DNA from: Ehretia macrophylla
Lineage: Eukaryota; Streptophyta; Magnoliopsida; Boraginales; Ehretiaceae
Reading direction: 5' to 3'
DNA: 64,000 nucleotides
NCBI GenBank assembly: GCA_037974665.1
Contig: CM075765.1
Span: forward strand, 58,752,247 to 58,816,246
Positions 24,295-36,287 of the stretch are shown one piece after another. Each line of letters opens with the position of its first letter. The stretch's first letter is position 1. The notes under the pieces were generated by a model. The model did not search any database, was not told the origin of the DNA, and saw nothing but the letters and a program-made list of their open reading frames with translations. The position numbers and the translations under genes are program-made.

Positions 24295-27200
24295 GTAGAC
24301 AAGACCTGAGTTAACACTACTAAACCGAACTGATCATGGGCCGAAACACCCCTAATTGGGCGACAAAGTAGACCTTTACGCAAAGCGTAAAACTAATTCT
24401 ATGACGCTTCCAAGCCCACAAAGACGAACGAAATAACGTATATATATATAGAAATTGCTACTAATATAATTGTACGAAAGTTGTCTAGTGATCCGACGAT
24501 GCTGAGTAGAAGTGCTTTTGCCCAACGGATATTCTTTAGGTGTTCCGTAAGAGGGGAAAGAGTGAATAAATACCAATAGAAGTACTCTATCAACCTTTCA
24601 GAACCTTAGTCCTATGAAAGCTTCTAGAAAGCTTTATAACGATCGTTGACAGAGCCTAAAATATAAATATAGGATCACTTTATTGAAAAATAGAGTAGCG
24701 TATAAAAAGTGAAGAAAAAGCACTTCGAGGTGCCACCCTTTGACAACAAGGGGAAGTCTAGGGGATTGAAAGAGCACCCTTCGTAACCCTTTCCTCTAAA
24801 GCTGGAGCACTTGGTCATCGAAATCCAAGAAAGCCATACCCTGAGCTATCGGACAAGAAAACTCATTTTTGTACCTGCTTGCTAGTGAGTAGAGTCTCTT
24901 TGAAGAGCTCATTGAGAGCAAGAAAAGGCTTGCCTCAATGTTCAATTTGATTTGTTTATATAAATTCCCGAAGAGCTCCCCTCGCCCTCATCAGAACAGA
25001 GCTATGCCAAAACCAAAGACACCTCGCTAGTGCAATTCTTTATATTCATGGAATATCTTCCTCTCCGGTGGAAGTTTTTCTTAGGTGTGTGCGTCAATTT
25101 CAAGAACGTCCAGAAAGGCCTTGTACGCGGGCTAGAAGGCCGGTTCCCCATCTCTCATGTGGATAGAATTAGAGCACTCATCGAAACAGATGCACTACTG
25201 AAGCTTCGAACAATCTATATACTTTCTATTAGCGAGCTGATTGAAAGGAAGATAGGACGAATTCTATCCAGGTAATCAAAACAAAGACTAAGGCAACCTT
25301 CACATGAGAAAAATACAGTCATGATTAGGATCGGATTTGGCGACTACTCTATCTATAGTTAGGGATAAGCTGATGGCCATGCTACACACGTAGGTCTACT
25401 TTGAGAATGGCCTACTGAGCCTGCCTTGAGTATAATCCCCCATCAGGTTGGAGAAAGTATGACGTGTGTCTCGATCTTGACAGCTGAATTACGGTCGGAT
25501 GCTATATTTTTTTCGGGGTCTCGTTCATGCGGTGATGAAATTTGAAGACCAATGAAGAATCCCAACCCACTAGATTTGTTCAACCTTTTATGCCCCTTTG
25601 TATAGGTTGGGCGAATCCACCGACTCACGTCGAATACGAATGCCTCTCTCGACAAATTAACCCATTTCTTTCTATCGGACTAGACCGAACGAAGTAGCTT
25701 GTTACCTGATAGAAAACCCCATAGGCTATCAAAGATGGGAGTCAGTGCGTATGAATGTAGGTATGCCCTTAGAAGCACCTTAAAGTATTTACTCTAACTC
25801 TGGGACCCTGGAACTCTCAGATGATTGAACTACACAAAGCCGAAGAATCGAACGTTGAAGGGAGAAATCGACGGAAGAAGAAGAAGCTTTCATTCTTTTC
25901 TTATTCGAAACGATGGAGTAGCTATGATGAATCTAAGGACTTGCCTTGATCCTCCTCTATGGGAGATGGGTGGGAAATCAAGAGAAGCAAGGCCGGGCAC
26001 ATCATAGTCTTCAGGGATTGTGTCATGTCAATTTTCATCGTTATAAATGGGGCAAGAGCCCATACTTTAAGCGTAATTCGTACCAGGGATTGGAAAGATC
26101 AATGAGAAAGATTCTCCAAAAGGGAGCTGAAACTCATGATAGAAGCCCACTTTCGTTAATGAATATTCGACATGTCAAAAGATGTTTGTGCAGACCTCCT
26201 TTCTTCCATAAGAGTCAGCATGCCGTCTTTGATCAATAGATATCAATTACCTATAAAAAACTACCCTAGAATTTTGCTAGGTACCCTCCACTACCTTGAA
26301 AATACCGAATGAAATTAATGAAAATTAGGATATTCATTTTTTTCATGAGTCTTTTTTACTAGAAATCTATCCATCGATTGCCTCAACGGAAGGATCTTTC
26401 TCTTTTTTCTAAGGTGTACCACTCATGAGATTTCCCGACTGGTACTAACCGAGGTAGATCTCAAAACAGTGGAGAGTAAAAGTTGCACGTCAACAAGTTC
26501 CTTTCTTCTGACGAATGCGATTTGGCCCATTTCTCTTTAGAGCTACTTCTGAACTACGTCTACCCTGGTAAGAAGAAAACTCCATATCACGATGGCCTTT
26601 TGGCATTCATTTGTGTCAAAAGAAAGAGTTAGTGAACCACGCCAATTCCATTCCTATTCTCTCAAAAAGAGCAGGATAGCTACCATTAAGCTACCCCTTG
26701 ACCTTTAGAGCGAGAGCCTTCCGAGACCAATGCTGTCAAGAAGAAGGAAAAATAGCCTTTATGGAGCCTTGAGCTAAACCATTGACCTTGCACCAGGTTT
26801 TTGCTCCTAAAGAAACGGAAGTAATTATATCTAGTTGATTGGTCAGGAAAGCTTTAGCGGGAAAAGATAGCACTGGCGAGTGACTTCAGTTGATAGCAAA
26901 TCAAGTAGAGCTTTGTAGGTCAAAAAAACATAATAGGGAAGGTCAGCTTAAACTAACTGGTTAGATAATAAAAGGTAAGATTAGGTTTTATAGAAAAGGG
27001 GAAGGATCCAAGCTAGTTCCGCCATTAGAGAGGAATATTTTTTTTGTTAGTAAAGGAATGATGCAAACTGGAAAGAAGATGGATTTGTGAATCCATCCAC
27101 GAGGAAGACCAAAGCGAGAACGGTAAGAGCTCCTTAACTGAATTGTCGTCCTATAACTGAGAATAAAGTGCTCTTACCTCTCCTTCTTACTAATACCTTC

Positions 27201-27860
27201 ATTTCATCAATCCATTTCCATTTTAAATCAAAAGGGAACTCATGCCTCTCATTCATCCAGTTGTGACCGCTATTGCCAAACAAAGCCCCTCATTTATAGA
27301 TAAGGGGGACTACCTTCGCTACCGCTCTCTCCAAGCCGGCCATAATAGAATATATAGGCCAAGCTTCTCTCTTTATTATCTGGCTTGAGTGGCTTAACGC
27401 TCCTTCCTCAGGCAAGAAGAATGGACGGATAGACGGAGAATAGAGGGAGTGATAACATTCATTCTTTACTTACCGCAAGAAGGAACGGAAGCTCACCAAG
27501 GCCAACACCTACTCCTCCTCCTAGTACAGCTACTACAACTATGACCGATTGATAAGCAAGATCTATGAAGTTCTATCAGTCGACTTATGTCGTCTCTGTC
27601 TATTCCATTTTGGGAATGGGCTTTTGTAGGATAAGGCTGACCTTTTTGAATATTTGTAAGCACTCTATCAAGGGAATGACTGGAAGTACTTCAACTCATA
27701 TGAGTCCAGGTATTTCTTCACGTCTTGAACTTGTAAAATCAATAGAAGCTTATTCTGCTACAATAGGTTCAGCCTCTTTAGCCTTTTGTAATAGTTGTTT
27801 TCCTTAGTTCCAAGATCATGCTTAAAAACTGACGGAGATAGTCATTCAGTTTATTGATAA
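24295..27860. other. Organelle-like intergenic DNA, no gene recognised
   Basis: About 3.5 kb contain only short, unrecognised reading frames, such as 25030-25275, 25946-26239 and 27565-27807 on the plus strand. None matches a mitochondrial or plastid protein that I can name, and none has a neighbouring signal that would support it. The texture, with AAAGAAAG runs and no long frames, is like plant mitochondrial spacer. Confidence 0.5.
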
Positions 27861-27863
27861 AAG

Positions 27864-28008
27864 AACTATCTGAAAGTGTAGTGAACGGGAGGCTGCAAAG
27901 AGTATGATTCCCTTTTTTTTAATAGTAGTTCTCTAGAACTATCTACAAGTGGAGTGAACAGGAGGCAGCAAAGAGTACTATTCCCTTTTTTTTAATAGTA
28001 GTTCTCTC
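27864..28008 (+). repeat. Direct tandem duplication, unit about 73 bp
   Basis: Copy one (27864-27936) and copy two (27937-28008) both run from AACTATCT through GAACGGGAGG or GAACAGGAGG to an eight-T run and AATAGTAGTTCTCT. They differ at roughly nine positions. The duplication lies just upstream of the petG remnant. Confidence 0.85.
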
Positions 28009-28143
28009 TCTACTTCGTTTGATCCTCTCGATGTAACTCCTTCCTACATCAATTGCCAATTCTTAGTCATTGAGATTCATGGGCAATTCGGATCTTTATT
28101 TAGGTTGGGAACCCTATCTTTTTTCCCCTTTCAAACAAATCGA

Positions 28144-28269
28144 AATTCTTGAAGTTTTTCTATTTGGATTAGTGTTAAGTCAAATTCCTATTATTGGCTT
28201 GATTATTCGTAACAGCATATTTACAATACATATTTACAATACAGACGCGGTGATCAATTGGACCTTTGA
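28144..28269 (+). pseudogene. petG: petG remnant, plastid-derived
   Basis: In plastids petG encodes a 37-residue single-pass subunit of the cytochrome b6f complex. Here the reading EVFLFGLVLSQIPIIGL matches the start of petG (normally IEVFLFGIVLGLIPIT). The 3' part (TTTACAATACAGACGCGGTGATCAATTGGACC, split across frames) matches the normal end, YLQYRRGDQLDL. The start codon is not kept (TTC or TTG where ATG is expected). A small duplication of TACAATA-type sequence shifts the frame before the end, so the product would be wrong. It stands upstream of trnW and trnP in the same order and orientation as in plastid genomes, so it is part of one transferred plastid piece. It cannot be functional here. 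Confidence 0.82.
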
Positions 28270-28390
28270 TTAATTAACCTCTCTTTTTTATTTATGTTCT
28301 CCTTTCTTTAATCCGCATGTGGTCAAATTAAGGTTGCTCTTCAAGTTAGTGAAGTTATTTCATTGTAATTAGACCTAACAAGAATGGAGT

Positions 28391-28464
28391 CACGCTTTGT
28401 AGGATTTGAACCTACGACATTGGGTTTTGGAGACCCACATTCTACTGAACTAAACTAAGAGCGC
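28391..28464 (-). tRNA. trnW-CCA: tRNA-Trp (CCA), plastid-derived
   Basis: The minus strand reads GCGCTCTTAGTTTAGTTCAG at the 5' end, an anticodon loop CTCCAAA giving CCA, and a T-arm GGTTCAAATCC. It is 74 bases long without CCA. It differs from the usual plastid gene by a handful of bases, one of which weakens the acceptor stem (AAAGCGT against GCGCTCT). Plant mitochondria commonly use a plastid-derived trnW, so it may have functioned there before this DNA reached the nucleus. Confidence 0.9.
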
Positions 28465-28621
28465 TTTCTTATCACAGTAGATACGACTGTAAAGAAAAAA
28501 GATTCTTTTTCTACCTCCAATACATCTTGCATGCATATAGTCTCATAAAATGAAAATATGTATATCCAATTTGGATCGATCTCATTGGATCCCTCCTTAA
28601 TGCCCAGAGGAGAAGAATAGG

Positions 28622-28695
28622 TAGGGATGACAAGATTGGAACCTGTGACATTTTTTACCCCAAAAAAAGGCGCTACCAAGCTACGCTACATCCCT
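28622..28695 (-). tRNA. trnP-UGG: tRNA-Pro (UGG), plastid-derived, somewhat decayed
   Basis: The minus strand begins AGGGATGTAGCGTAGCTTGG and ends GTCATCCCTA, the ends of plastid trnP-UGG. The acceptor stem (AGGGATG with CATCCCT) is complete. The anticodon arm reads TTTTTTTGGGGTAAAAAA: it still contains TGG, but the arm differs from the normal gene and may not fold properly. It follows trnW by about 160 bases on the same strand, as in plastid genomes. Confidence 0.87.
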
Positions 28696-29487
28696 TTCAA
28701 ATGGTCTATAGTGTCATTGTAGAGAATCCCTGCCATGTTTTCCTTCATATCATTATTTCCTCCGTCGATATCAAATTTCTCTTGCCATTTCTTTTTTTTT
28801 TGTCTTTATTGATTTATATACTCATCATCATCCCACATCTTCTACCAATGCTTACTTATGAGCGAAAAGGGTTATAAATAATCAACCCTTTGAATAAGTG
28901 AGGCTTTCCCGATAGAAAATTTGTCATGCGATAGAGATCCCAATTCCGTATATCCAGTTAAGGAAGCCCTGCCCACTAGCTTCCACCCAGACAAAAAAGG
29001 TGAGCACCTAGCATGGAAGCTTGCTTTACTAAGAAACTAATAGTTGGCAAGAAGCAAGAGGTGCCAAAGCCATTACGCTAACGCGCATCCATTTTCTTGC
29101 TCATTATTGAAGAAGCGAAGCGAGCCTAGAGTAGTAGCCTATTATGTTTTTTCAGGCCCCTTTGATATGTTATTAGTCAAGCGCTAGCACCCCTATAGAG
29201 TAAGGGTGTATTCTGCTATCAATGAAAGCGAAAGAAAGACAAAAAAACCAGTGCCTTTCGTATAGATTGAGACTTGTAGCTTGATTCTTTACTCATTCCA
29301 TACTCGGAAGAGTTGCAGGAAATCATTTGATAAAAGACTTCTTCCTATTTGTTTCTCAATGATATCCGACGACCAAGACAATTCCCGTGAAACTCTTTCA
29401 TTTCATAGAAGTTTATTCTTATTCTTACGAATCAAATAACATTTCCTATTGATTTGTCCCCTGGACTGGACCTATTCTGAATCTTAA

Positions 29488-30059
29488 TTATCCGTCGCTA
29501 CGCTGTTCCCAAGGAATAGCAAAATCAAAATAGCAAAATTCTTGGGTCATCTCTATGGGTTCAGAAACCACACGTTTCTATGGATCATCATAGCGTACTT
29601 CTACATATCCACTCAGAGGAAGGTCTTTTCAGAATGGATGACCTTCAAAACCATAATTTGTTGATATACGGCGTAGATCTGGATGATTGATGGAAGAAAC
29701 ACCAAACATATCCCACATTTCTTGCTCCCACTGGGCGACTAATGGAAATGGACTGACTACCGGAGATATTCGTGTTACTTCATCTACACTAGTTTGTACA
29801 CGAATGCGTGAGTTATACCGAGTACTTAGTAAATTATAGACCACTTCAAATCTTTGTTTTCGAGAAGGATAATCAACTCCGCAAATATCGATCAAAACTT
29901 GAAGCCTTGTACAAGTATGCAATTTCAGAAAGCACAACAATGGAAATGGGTAGTCTGTATTGATATCAGATCTATTCCAATGTTATGATATTTCACTTTT
30001 ATGACCCATTTCTTGGGTAAAGTCTCCCAACTATATTTGAAAATGAATTGGTTATCCAT
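29488..30059 (-). pseudogene. nad9: nad9 pseudogene (complex I subunit 9, mitochondrial)
   Basis: Nad9 is a subunit of the peripheral arm of respiratory complex I. The copy starts MDNQFIFKYSWETLPKKW at 30059 and ends with the normal tail (WEQRSDG, stop at 29488). That is 572 bases against 573 for an intact 190-codon gene, so it is full length but one base short. The missing base lies within about codons 19-30. Two in-frame stops follow: TGA at 29629-29631 (CGA in the normal gene, a C-to-T change) and TAG at 29578-29580 (normally GAG). The middle (LIDICGVDYPSRKQRFEVVYNLL) is well kept. Ser codons stand where edited plant Nad9 has Phe or Leu (FGVSSINH, DLRRIS), so the copy came from DNA, not from edited mRNA. 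No functional role is expected. Confidence 0.93.
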
Positions 30060-31124
30060 AAAGATCAAGAAAGTTTTCTTGTAGTTCCGCTTCTTGCTCT
30101 AAAAATGAAGAAAGACTTGTCAGATATCGCCAGTTGGGTTGGTCTCACCAAGAAAGGCATAGGAGTCTTTGGGCATTGCTTGGGCCGAGTTAAGTAAAGA
30201 CTGGCTACCTAGTAACTAAACAATAAACATGAAAACTTCCTTCTTAACATCACTAAGAAATCATTTTTCTAGTTTTTATTTCATTCTCGATTTAAGACTC
30301 TAGTTCTCAAGAACATATTAAAGCAATCCTTGGAGTCCCATATCATTGGTTGTGGTTTTTGATCGTGCCTAGCTTTTCTAGACCATACTCTTCTTCGAGC
30401 ATTTCGATGACTCGTTGAATCTTATTAGGTGAGCCTCATATGTTTGGATTTTCGTAAGTCGATAATAAGGTCTGCTACCTTATTTTCCAATGAGGTGAGC
30501 CTTCGCATATGTGAGGCCTTGTTAGCTTAGCTCCACCCGTTGGCGCCAGTTGCTCTTGTTGCTCTTCTAATTCGCTCCAGATGTCCTCTTGGTTGACTTC
30601 AGCAGCTTGGATTTCAAAGAAAGGAGGAACAGGCTCATGAGCTAGTGGTAGTGGCTCAGAAACTTCTGACACAGGGGGTAGGATCGATCCTCGTATGCTA
30701 GAGGGAGGACCAGAAAGTTTATGTTAAGTATATAGTAGGTTCTTGTCTTGTTTAGGCATTTGGTGCCCTCTCTACCGGCCTGCTTAGTGACAAAGCCACC
30801 TTCTTTGGGGTCAGTGAGGAGGACAATCCCCGACTCTGGGGGTTTCTTTCTTTACAACCAGATTATACCTGACCCGGTCCTATTTCAAACAAAAGAAACA
30901 AATAAGGGAAATCTTCGTAAAGGCAGTAAGGGCTTTCGCCTTCGAATTGAGTAGTGATTATTCTTTCTACTATACTTTTGTAAATGAAACTCTATTCGAA
31001 AGTAGACTCAAGCCTCACCCCTTCTTTTATATATGTTAATTTTCCGAGTCTAGTTCTAAATACTGGACTGATCTTTCTCCGCTTCAAAAAGGGTCTATAT
31101 TGATAGATAGAGATAAACAGGAAC
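30060..31124. other. Organelle-like spacer upstream of nad9
   Basis: About 1.1 kb contain no recognisable gene. Short frames at 30475-30672 (minus) and 30748-30954 (plus) have no known match. The last bases before the family B element, GGAAC, form its left target duplication. Confidence 0.5.
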
Positions 31125-33524
31125 TTTGAAAACCTAAATTTCACCTTGGCATAGAATTACCTGTTTTGACCTGTTTATGTGTTATATGAGTTAGAATGTA
31201 CTAATTATGTGATTTATATTCCTATTATATGTTATGTGTGCATTCATGAAATTTTCATCAAAAACGGCACTGAAAATTTTATCGTCGAGTTTTATGAATT
31301 GTATTTTTGAAACACATCCGCAATAATTTTCAACTGGTCTTTTTATCGTTTGAAAACCTTGTCCTAGGATATTAATAGACCCGTGTTTGATCAAAACGGA
31401 TTTTGAATCAGATTTGGAGTTTAAAAGGGTTTTTACACCTTCTTTTGCAAAAATTGAGTTTTTAACCGAGTCGGGTGTGAATGTGTGCAAATGAAAATTG
31501 TTGTCACCTAAAATAAACTAACTAAAAATAGTCTTAGTGTTAAATACATATATGTGGGCAAAAATAGTTTAAAAGCCAATTAAAAGACTAAAAATACTAA
31601 AAAATTAACTAAATGTTCAACTTTGACTTTTTCATATTTTGTTGACTTATGCATATAAAATCTCTACACACATTAAAAACAAAGCAAACACCACAAACAC
31701 ACACAAACATTGCCCCGAGTTCCTTGAGCATTTTGGAAAGTTTTTCATTTTATTTTACAAAGCAAATTTTGCATAGAAAACTCAGTTTTTGTCCGAATCT
31801 TTTCAAACTGAGCTAGATTCCGCTTGTTGGGCACTTATTGCACGCATTCCTAGCTTTTTTTCAGATCAAAGGTGAGAGAAATATTCTAGATCTCAAAATA
31901 CTATTTTGTGTCATTTTCATATAATTGAATTTTTTATCCAATGAAATGTTAAATTGGTGTTAGAATGTTGCTCAGTGGATGCTAAGGATCGTTTATGTAC
32001 GTTTATATAAGTTTTGAACAGTAGTAGCATGTATTTTTATTTTTTGGGTATTAAAGTTGGATTTTGAGTTCATTGTTGAACAATTGTTGTTGTAGTGGTT
32101 GGAATTGGTTGGTTGTGGCTCATAAAAGTTTGTTAATTATGGGATAGTAATGTTGTAATGCCAAATTTTTGATTTGGATGTCGTGGTGAAAGTTCAAAAA
32201 ATTCAGCCTTAGTGCATTGAGGAATTAAGGTTGTTGGGCTTGTTTTGGATGGGTTATGGTTGGTTTTTGAGGGAGTTAATGTAGAGGCTTGAGTGGTTGA
32301 ATGATAGAAAGTGGTTTGGAGGTTATTGGATTAGTAGAATGTAAGTTATGATTGTTGGAAGTTTGTGTAGTCTTTCTTTAAATGTTGAAATATTGTCTTT
32401 GGTTGTTTGGGTAGTAATTGAGTGGTTGAATCTTGGGTTTTTGTTGGATAGATTCGGGTTTGGTTGTGTGGTTTAATGCATGTTAAGTTGGGTGGCCTAA
32501 TTTGTCATCTAACTCAATTGTTAGTTGTCTATTTGATTAATTGATATTATGTTGTTGCAATGATGTTAATTGATTGACTATTGATGAAGCCGGGAGATAG
32601 GCAACCTACTTTTGTTGTCCTCTTGTGATATAATTGTTTATTATTATTGTCATGAGTCTTGATAAGTGTATGCCACATCTCGGGCAGCATTGGGCTATCG
32701 GGTAGATAACGGCATGACTATCATAGACTACCCCCGGCTCGTATGGGTGATGGTACCATGGAGGGAGGGGCTAGATGAGGTACCTCGGGTGAGTGAGTAA
32801 TGGGGAGTTACAAGAAGATGGTTGAGATCGTGAAGGCGTGTGGAGCTATACCAATTAGAGTATCCTTATTATTTGGTTATTGTATTTGTTGTACTTATAT
32901 TGATATTGATGTTCATTGTGTGTTTACTGCTCAAATGATGATTTACGAGGGGTATAGTAAATACTTTTAAAAGATCTATTGAATCCTCATTGGGTTTGTT
33001 TTATATAAGCTCACTCTCATTCGTTATTTGCAAGCAAGTGTTACTGAACCGGATTACGGGTACGTGCCTCAAGAGGCTGAGAATGTACTTTATGTGGACG
33101 AGTCTTATGTGCCGGAGTCATTTCCATCAGTTTGTCTTAGTTTTTGTAATATGTTGTATTGTATAACTTACTTAAAGATAAAGGCTTATATAAATCTGGT
33201 TTAATAGTCTTCCTTTTGAACATGATTAGATTACTGAACAGGCTTGTAATCTATTTTGCGAATGTATGATATAGCCTATGTATGATGTTGGAATGGAGGC
33301 GTATAACTTATGGATGAATTGTTGAAAAAATATTTAATATGTGGATATGGTTGCGTTATATGTTGTAAATGTGGTTGTAGAGTTGTAATTGATATTTGGA
33401 GTTGGTTGTATGAAGTTCTAAAGGAGTTGGTTTAGAGCCCTGATGTATGTGTTACTGTCATTATACTGACGAAATTTCGTTGCGTCCTGAGTGATCATAG
33501 GTGGGGTCGAGCTAGGGTGTTACA
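31125..33524 (+). repeat. Family B 5' LTR
   Basis: Runs from TTTGAAAACC (TGTGAAAGCC in the sister LTR) to TGTTACA. Length is 2400 bp. It contains the CCTCATTGGG core near 32985 and a TATATAAG box near 33002. Confidence 0.88.
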
Positions 33525-36287
33525 TTAAGTGGTATCAGAACTCATGTTTAGTTGTCAACTGGGGTATTCTCGGAATGTGGGTAGTGGTCTAAGCATGCAA
33601 GTATGTATTAAGTGAAAGAAAAGTAAAACATGTGTTAATATGTTTATGTGATTAATTTACTTGTGTGTCTAATTTTCTATGTGACCAATATGCTTTATGT
33701 GTTAAGTGAACTAATGTGGTCAATATGCTTTATGTGACAACGTGCCTTATGGACTTAATGTGTTGTGATTAATGCGCATTATGTGATTAATGTGCATTAT
33801 GTGACAAATGTGTTTTATGTGATTGAAGTGTCTGCGTGAAGTTAGTTGTTTATGTGGTTTTAATTGTTTATAACTAGCTTATGTGAAACTATGTGCTTTA
33901 GGTGCTCAATGTACTTTAAGTAACCAATGTGAGTTACGTGATCAACTTGTCTTATGTGAAGTTTGTTGCTTATGTGACTTTAATTGTTTATAACTTATCT
34001 TCGTGATATAACCTATTTATGTGATATTGGCTTCAATTGTGCTGAATTGTGTGTTATGTGATAATGTTGTAATATATGATAATCATGCAATATGTTGTAC
34101 TTGTTTTCATGAGATATATTTGTATATATGCTATAACTGTAGGTGACTCTTTTGGGTGAAGTAAAGATGGCTACAAGAGCTTTCGGAATCAGAGGTAGGT
34201 TGTGACTTTGAGTTATTATTATTCTGGTTGTTTAGCATTGAGATTTTGATTGTTATGTTTAATGATTTTAGTCACAGCTTAATAGATTGATCTTGATGAT
34301 CCTTTAGCGAGAATAAAGTTATTCGAGGAAATAACAATCAATTTTGTTGATTAGAGCTATTTTTCTTGCCATGTGTAACTTGTTATTACTTGGAGATTGC
34401 TCAAAAGTTGAGGTTTCGGGGAGGTTGTGATTAGACACTTTTGGAGTCTCAACTCAGATTATACTTTCTTGAGGTTATTTTAGAATGAATTTATTTGAGG
34501 AATTGGTGATGTATATTTGTGAATGAAATGAAGTGTAGTATAACATGTATATGTTTCTACTACTTGGGATTGCTATCTTATCAAATGTTATTTTGGAGTT
34601 TTAATCTCGAAAACTTGGAGCAAATTAGAGTGATTCCTAAGTAAAGTTACTTTATTGGAAGATGTAATTGTTAGGAGATAGAATTATTTGAGGAAATAAG
34701 AATGCATTTTGGTGAGTGAACATTTACTTGCCTACATCGAGCTTTTGAGTTCTAGGTGGTATAACTTTTTAAATTGTTGATTGTGGATTCTCTTGTGTTA
34801 TAATGGGTTAGTATGAATCTGTATTGTGTTATTACATTTTGGAGTCTTTATCAGTCAATCTTGTTGGCTAATCAGTGATTTATCTTGTTTAGTGATTGGT
34901 TTGGTGCAAAATGTAAATTTTGGAGTGATTGTATGATTCCTCGGGTTCTCTAGATCTCCTTAGTGTCTTGTTTTGGAGAGAGATAGATTGTAGGATTTGA
35001 ATTGTTGGTATTTAAGTGTGTAGGGGGGAGACCCCTTTTGGGCTACCTAATTCTTTTGGTCTTATTATTCTTTTCTAGTCTATTCTCACTTATTTGAGAG
35101 AGAGTTACACGTTTCTAGCATATCAATTGTTTCTTGAAAGTTTTGCTTATTGGATTAATAGATCCTATACTCATATGACATTGTTTCTATTCCTAACATT
35201 CATATTTGCTTCTTATAGCAATGTCTCTTACTAAAGTTAAGGTTTGAGGCTTTTATATTTCGTTCTATATCTCCAGCCATTGGTTTCATTACTTCATTTC
35301 ATCCTATTACTATTCATTTGCAAGTAATTTCTCCTTTGGTATACCATTTACTTATTCGAACTTCGCTTGCTTGATGTACTCCCTACCTAAGTACATCATT
35401 ATCATTCTTGCTAATTTTTTAATCCTATTGTTTTATTATTAAATGTTGAGCCATTACCTTGCTTGTAATTGCTCAATTCAATATACTCAGCACTATCCTG
35501 TTGTTATCATTTCTTATTTATACTTCTTAGGCTTTTGCATGCTGAGATACTCATTATATTGCCACTCATATTTTTTTATTGAATTAATCATCTCTTATTT
35601 CTTAGTTTCATTTCGCCTCAAGTACAACTTACTTGTTGGTTCCTTGAACAATCATCGAGAATTGAATTGTTTACCTGTTCAGGAATGTTCGTTCAACATA
35701 CTCAGCAGTGTTTTGTCTCGTCATCATTTTGTTCATACTTGTTTAACTGATAAGTGCTGAGAGACCTTCATCATATTGGTTATCAAGCTTCCCAATTGAA
35801 CTATTAGCCTCTTGATTCTCTAATTTGTTTGTGTTGGCTCGTATGTGGTTTTCTATATCTTTGTTCCCTTGTAAATTTCATAAAAGCCATATTCTGACCA
35901 ATGTCACTTTTAAGATATTCCCTTGATCAATAATCATTCATGTTATTATGAATGAGTTTTGAAACCCTCGAGGTGTTTATAGAGCCCTTTTGTGTAGTAG
36001 GGAATGATTGATAAGTAGTGGTGTCATGCTAAGACCTTGGAGTTGCGATTTCTGTCATATGCAATATGATATTAGGTGGGAGTGAATTATGAATTGAGGA
36101 TTGTTTTGGAATTGTGATAATCATCTTGCAATCAACGAAGTTTGTTTCCTTTGATGTCTTTGTTCAAGTGTCATCCTAAGAGATAAATGGGCACTAAGAG
36201 AAGTATTGTTAAAGTGTAACGATAGAGGACTTAGTTGTTTGACAATTCGAGAATTGCGCGGACGCAATTGTTTTAAGAGGAGGAGAA
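33525..36287 (+). other. Family B interior: primer site, repeats, no coding region
   Basis: The primer-binding site TGGTATCAGAAC is at 33530-33541, matching initiator tRNA-Met at all but one base. A region of loosely repeated TTATGTGA-type words follows (about 33630-34070). A short frame begins ATGGCTACAAGAGCTTTC at about 34168, where gag would be expected. The rest, to the polypurine tract AAGAGGAGGAGAA at 36275-36287, has no supported gene; the frame at 35443-35760 looks like chance. Confidence 0.75.
33630..34070 (+). repeat. Degenerate repeats of a TTATGTGA-type word
   Basis: The words CTTTATGTGA, GCATTATGTGA and TTATGTGAT recur many times with irregular spacing. Similar words, read on the minus strand, occur in the leader of the coding family B element at 57660-57890, which links the two elements. 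Confidence 0.65.

Larger units (their letters stand above)
28270..29487. other. Spacer around the plastid-derived tRNAs and downstream of nad9
   Basis: Apart from trnW and trnP, nothing was recognised. The part beside trnP (about 28696-28800) may be more plastid sequence, toward psaJ in the normal order. The part from about 28800 to 29487 is unrecognised spacer. Confidence 0.5.
24295..31124. other. Mitochondrial-like DNA segment I (nuclear insertion)
   Basis: The segment lies between the Athila LTR and the family B element. It has the mixed composition and short direct duplications of plant mitochondrial intergenic DNA, and holds a plastid-derived petG-trnW-trnP cluster and a nad9 pseudogene. 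Its flanking elements are nuclear-type and the genes are decayed, so I read it as mitochondrial DNA moved to the nucleus. It should continue at 41490 after the family B element. Confidence 0.75.

Noticed and set aside
35443-35760. A 105-codon plus-strand frame inside the non-coding family B element.
   Set aside because: No gag, pol or other recognisable motif, and AT-rich sequence makes chance frames of this length likely.
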